From an uncultured Planctomycetaceae bacterium (GTDB lineage: Bacteria; Planctomycetota; Planctomycetia; Planctomycetales; Planctomycetaceae), in NCBI GenBank assembly GCA_903898975.1, contig CAIUHT010000299.1, positions 1-6,565 of the forward strand: 6,565 nt of DNA, read 5' to 3'. The notes beneath the pieces are model-generated. The model was given only the letters and a program-made list of their open reading frames with translations, did no database searches and was not told the origin of the DNA. Shown piece by piece: positions 5,771 through 6,565 of this stretch (position 1 is the stretch's first letter; every line of letters starts with the position of its first letter). A program made the position numbers and the translations under genes.

Positions 5771-6565
5771 CTGAACCCCGCACCCTGCGCATTGCCACCC
5801 GCTCGAGCGCGCTCGCCCTCTGGCAGGCCCGCCACGTCGCCTCGCTCCTCGCCGCCGTCGCCCCCGACGCGGCGGTCGAAATCGTCCACATCACCACCAC
5901 GGGCGACAGCAACCAGGTCAACACCCTCCGCTCCTTCGGCGGACAGGGGGTCTTCACCCGCGAGGTCCAGCGGGCAGTGCTCGACGGTCGCGCCGATCTT
6001 GCCGTCCACAGTCTCAAAGACCTCCCCACACAACCCACCCCCGGCCTGCAACTGGCGGGGGTCCCCTCCCGCGCTCCCACGGCTGATGCCCTCATCGCCC
6101 CGGCCAACTCCCCCGCGCCGCAGTCACTCGCCGAACTCCCCCCGAACGCCCGCGTGGGCACGGGGAGCCTCCGTCGCCAGGCCCAACTGCTGCACCTGCG
6201 TCCCGATCTGCAACTCTCCGAAGTCCGCGGCAATGTCGAGACCCGCCTCCGCAAACTCGACGCCGGGGAATACGACGCCCTCATCCTCGCGACCGCCGGG
6301 CTGCAACGCCTCGAGCTGGCTCACCGCATTTCGCTCCCCCTGGGACCTCCCGAGATGTTTGGTGCCGTCGGGCAGGGGGCCCTCGGCATCGAGTGCCGGG
6401 AAGATTCGTTCGTCGCCCGCCTGCTCGACCAGATCTCGTGTCCCCTCACCCGCCCCTCCGTCGTGGCGGAGCGGGCCTTGCTCGCCACGCTGCGGGCCGG
6501 TTGCCATGCCCCAGTCGGGGTCGATTCGCAGGTGCTGGGGGCCAGCCTCAAGCTGACCGGTGTCG
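5767..6565 (+). CDS. hemC: Hydroxymethylbilane synthase (porphobilinogen deaminase), 3' end beyond window
   Basis: The enzyme joins four porphobilinogen molecules into hydroxymethylbilane in tetrapyrrole (haem) synthesis, in the cytosol. The visible 266 residues, of roughly 310 expected, contain LRIATRSSALALWQA (7-21), TTTGD (43-47), AVHSLKDLP (79-87) with catalytic Asp85, and GTGSLRRQAQ (131-140) with substrate-binding Arg136/137. VRGNVETRL (153-161), GAVGQGALGIE (199-209) and RAGCHAPVG (243-251) follow; Cys246 in the last carries the dipyrromethane cofactor. All key residues are intact, so the gene looks functional; only part of the C-terminal domain is missing, because the window ends. The frame has no stop before base 6565. 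The GTG start overlaps the DUF502 TGA as GTGA and lacks a Shine-Dalgarno site, which points to translational coupling. Codon use matches the neighbouring genes. Confidence 0.96.
   Translation, partial: MTEPRTLRIATRSSALALWQARHVASLLAAVAPDAAVEIVHITTTGDSNQVNTLRSFGGQGVFTREVQRAVLDGRADLAVHSLKDLPTQPTPGLQLAGVPSRAPTADALIAPANSPAPQSLAELPPNARVGTGSLRRQAQLLHLRPDLQLSEVRGNVETRLRKLDAGEYDALILATAGLQRLELAHRISLPLGPPEMFGAVGQGALGIECREDSFVARLLDQISCPLTRPSVVAERALLATLRAGCHAPVGVDSQVLGASLKLTGV

Noticed and set aside
5792..6556. A 254-codon plus-strand open frame near the right edge.
   Set aside because: It is a Ser/Pro/Arg-rich shadow of hemC in another frame. The real hemC frame starts at 5767 and is open to the window end.

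Overview
This window is a GC-rich, ordinary chromosomal stretch that most resembles a member of the Planctomycetota. The evidence is the strong C/G third-position bias, Pro/Arg-rich low-complexity linkers, mostly weak or absent Shine-Dalgarno sites, long spacers with small tandem repeats, and the mix of gene families. The phylum call is an inference, not proven. It holds five protein genes. I see no RNA gene, insertion sequence, phage gene or CRISPR array.

Minus-strand half (1-3176): acs (acetyl-CoA synthetase, 116-2062) lies downstream of a classical short-chain dehydrogenase/reductase gene (SDR, 2394-3176). They point the same way but are separated by 331 bp. That spacer carries a perfect 20-bp palindrome just upstream of acs and a four-copy 14-bp tandem array, so acs probably has its own control region. 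A GC-rich inverted repeat follows the acs stop and may end its transcript.

Divergent region (about 3177-3482): this spacer separates the SDR gene from the plus-strand genes. It is strongly pyrimidine-rich on the plus strand and contains a strong hairpin. A G-quadruplex-type motif on the minus strand lies just past its right end. The start of the next gene, comF, is uncertain here.

Plus-strand half (3483-6565): comF encodes a double-zinc-ribbon phosphoribosyltransferase-like protein of the DNA-uptake (ComF/GntX) family. A 293-bp spacer with 15-bp tandem repeats follows. Next is a two-helix membrane protein of the DUF502 family, then hemC (hydroxymethylbilane synthase, tetrapyrrole synthesis), which runs off the right edge. 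The DUF502 stop and the hemC start overlap as GTGA, so these two are very probably co-transcribed and translationally coupled.

The genes do not form one obvious pathway: acetate activation, a redox enzyme of unknown substrate, a competence-type protein, a membrane protein and haem synthesis. I do not see a clear undescribed system. The points most worth a second look are the acs upstream palindrome and repeat array, the large extra-membrane insert in the DUF502 protein with its tight coupling to hemC, and the non-canonical SDR motifs.
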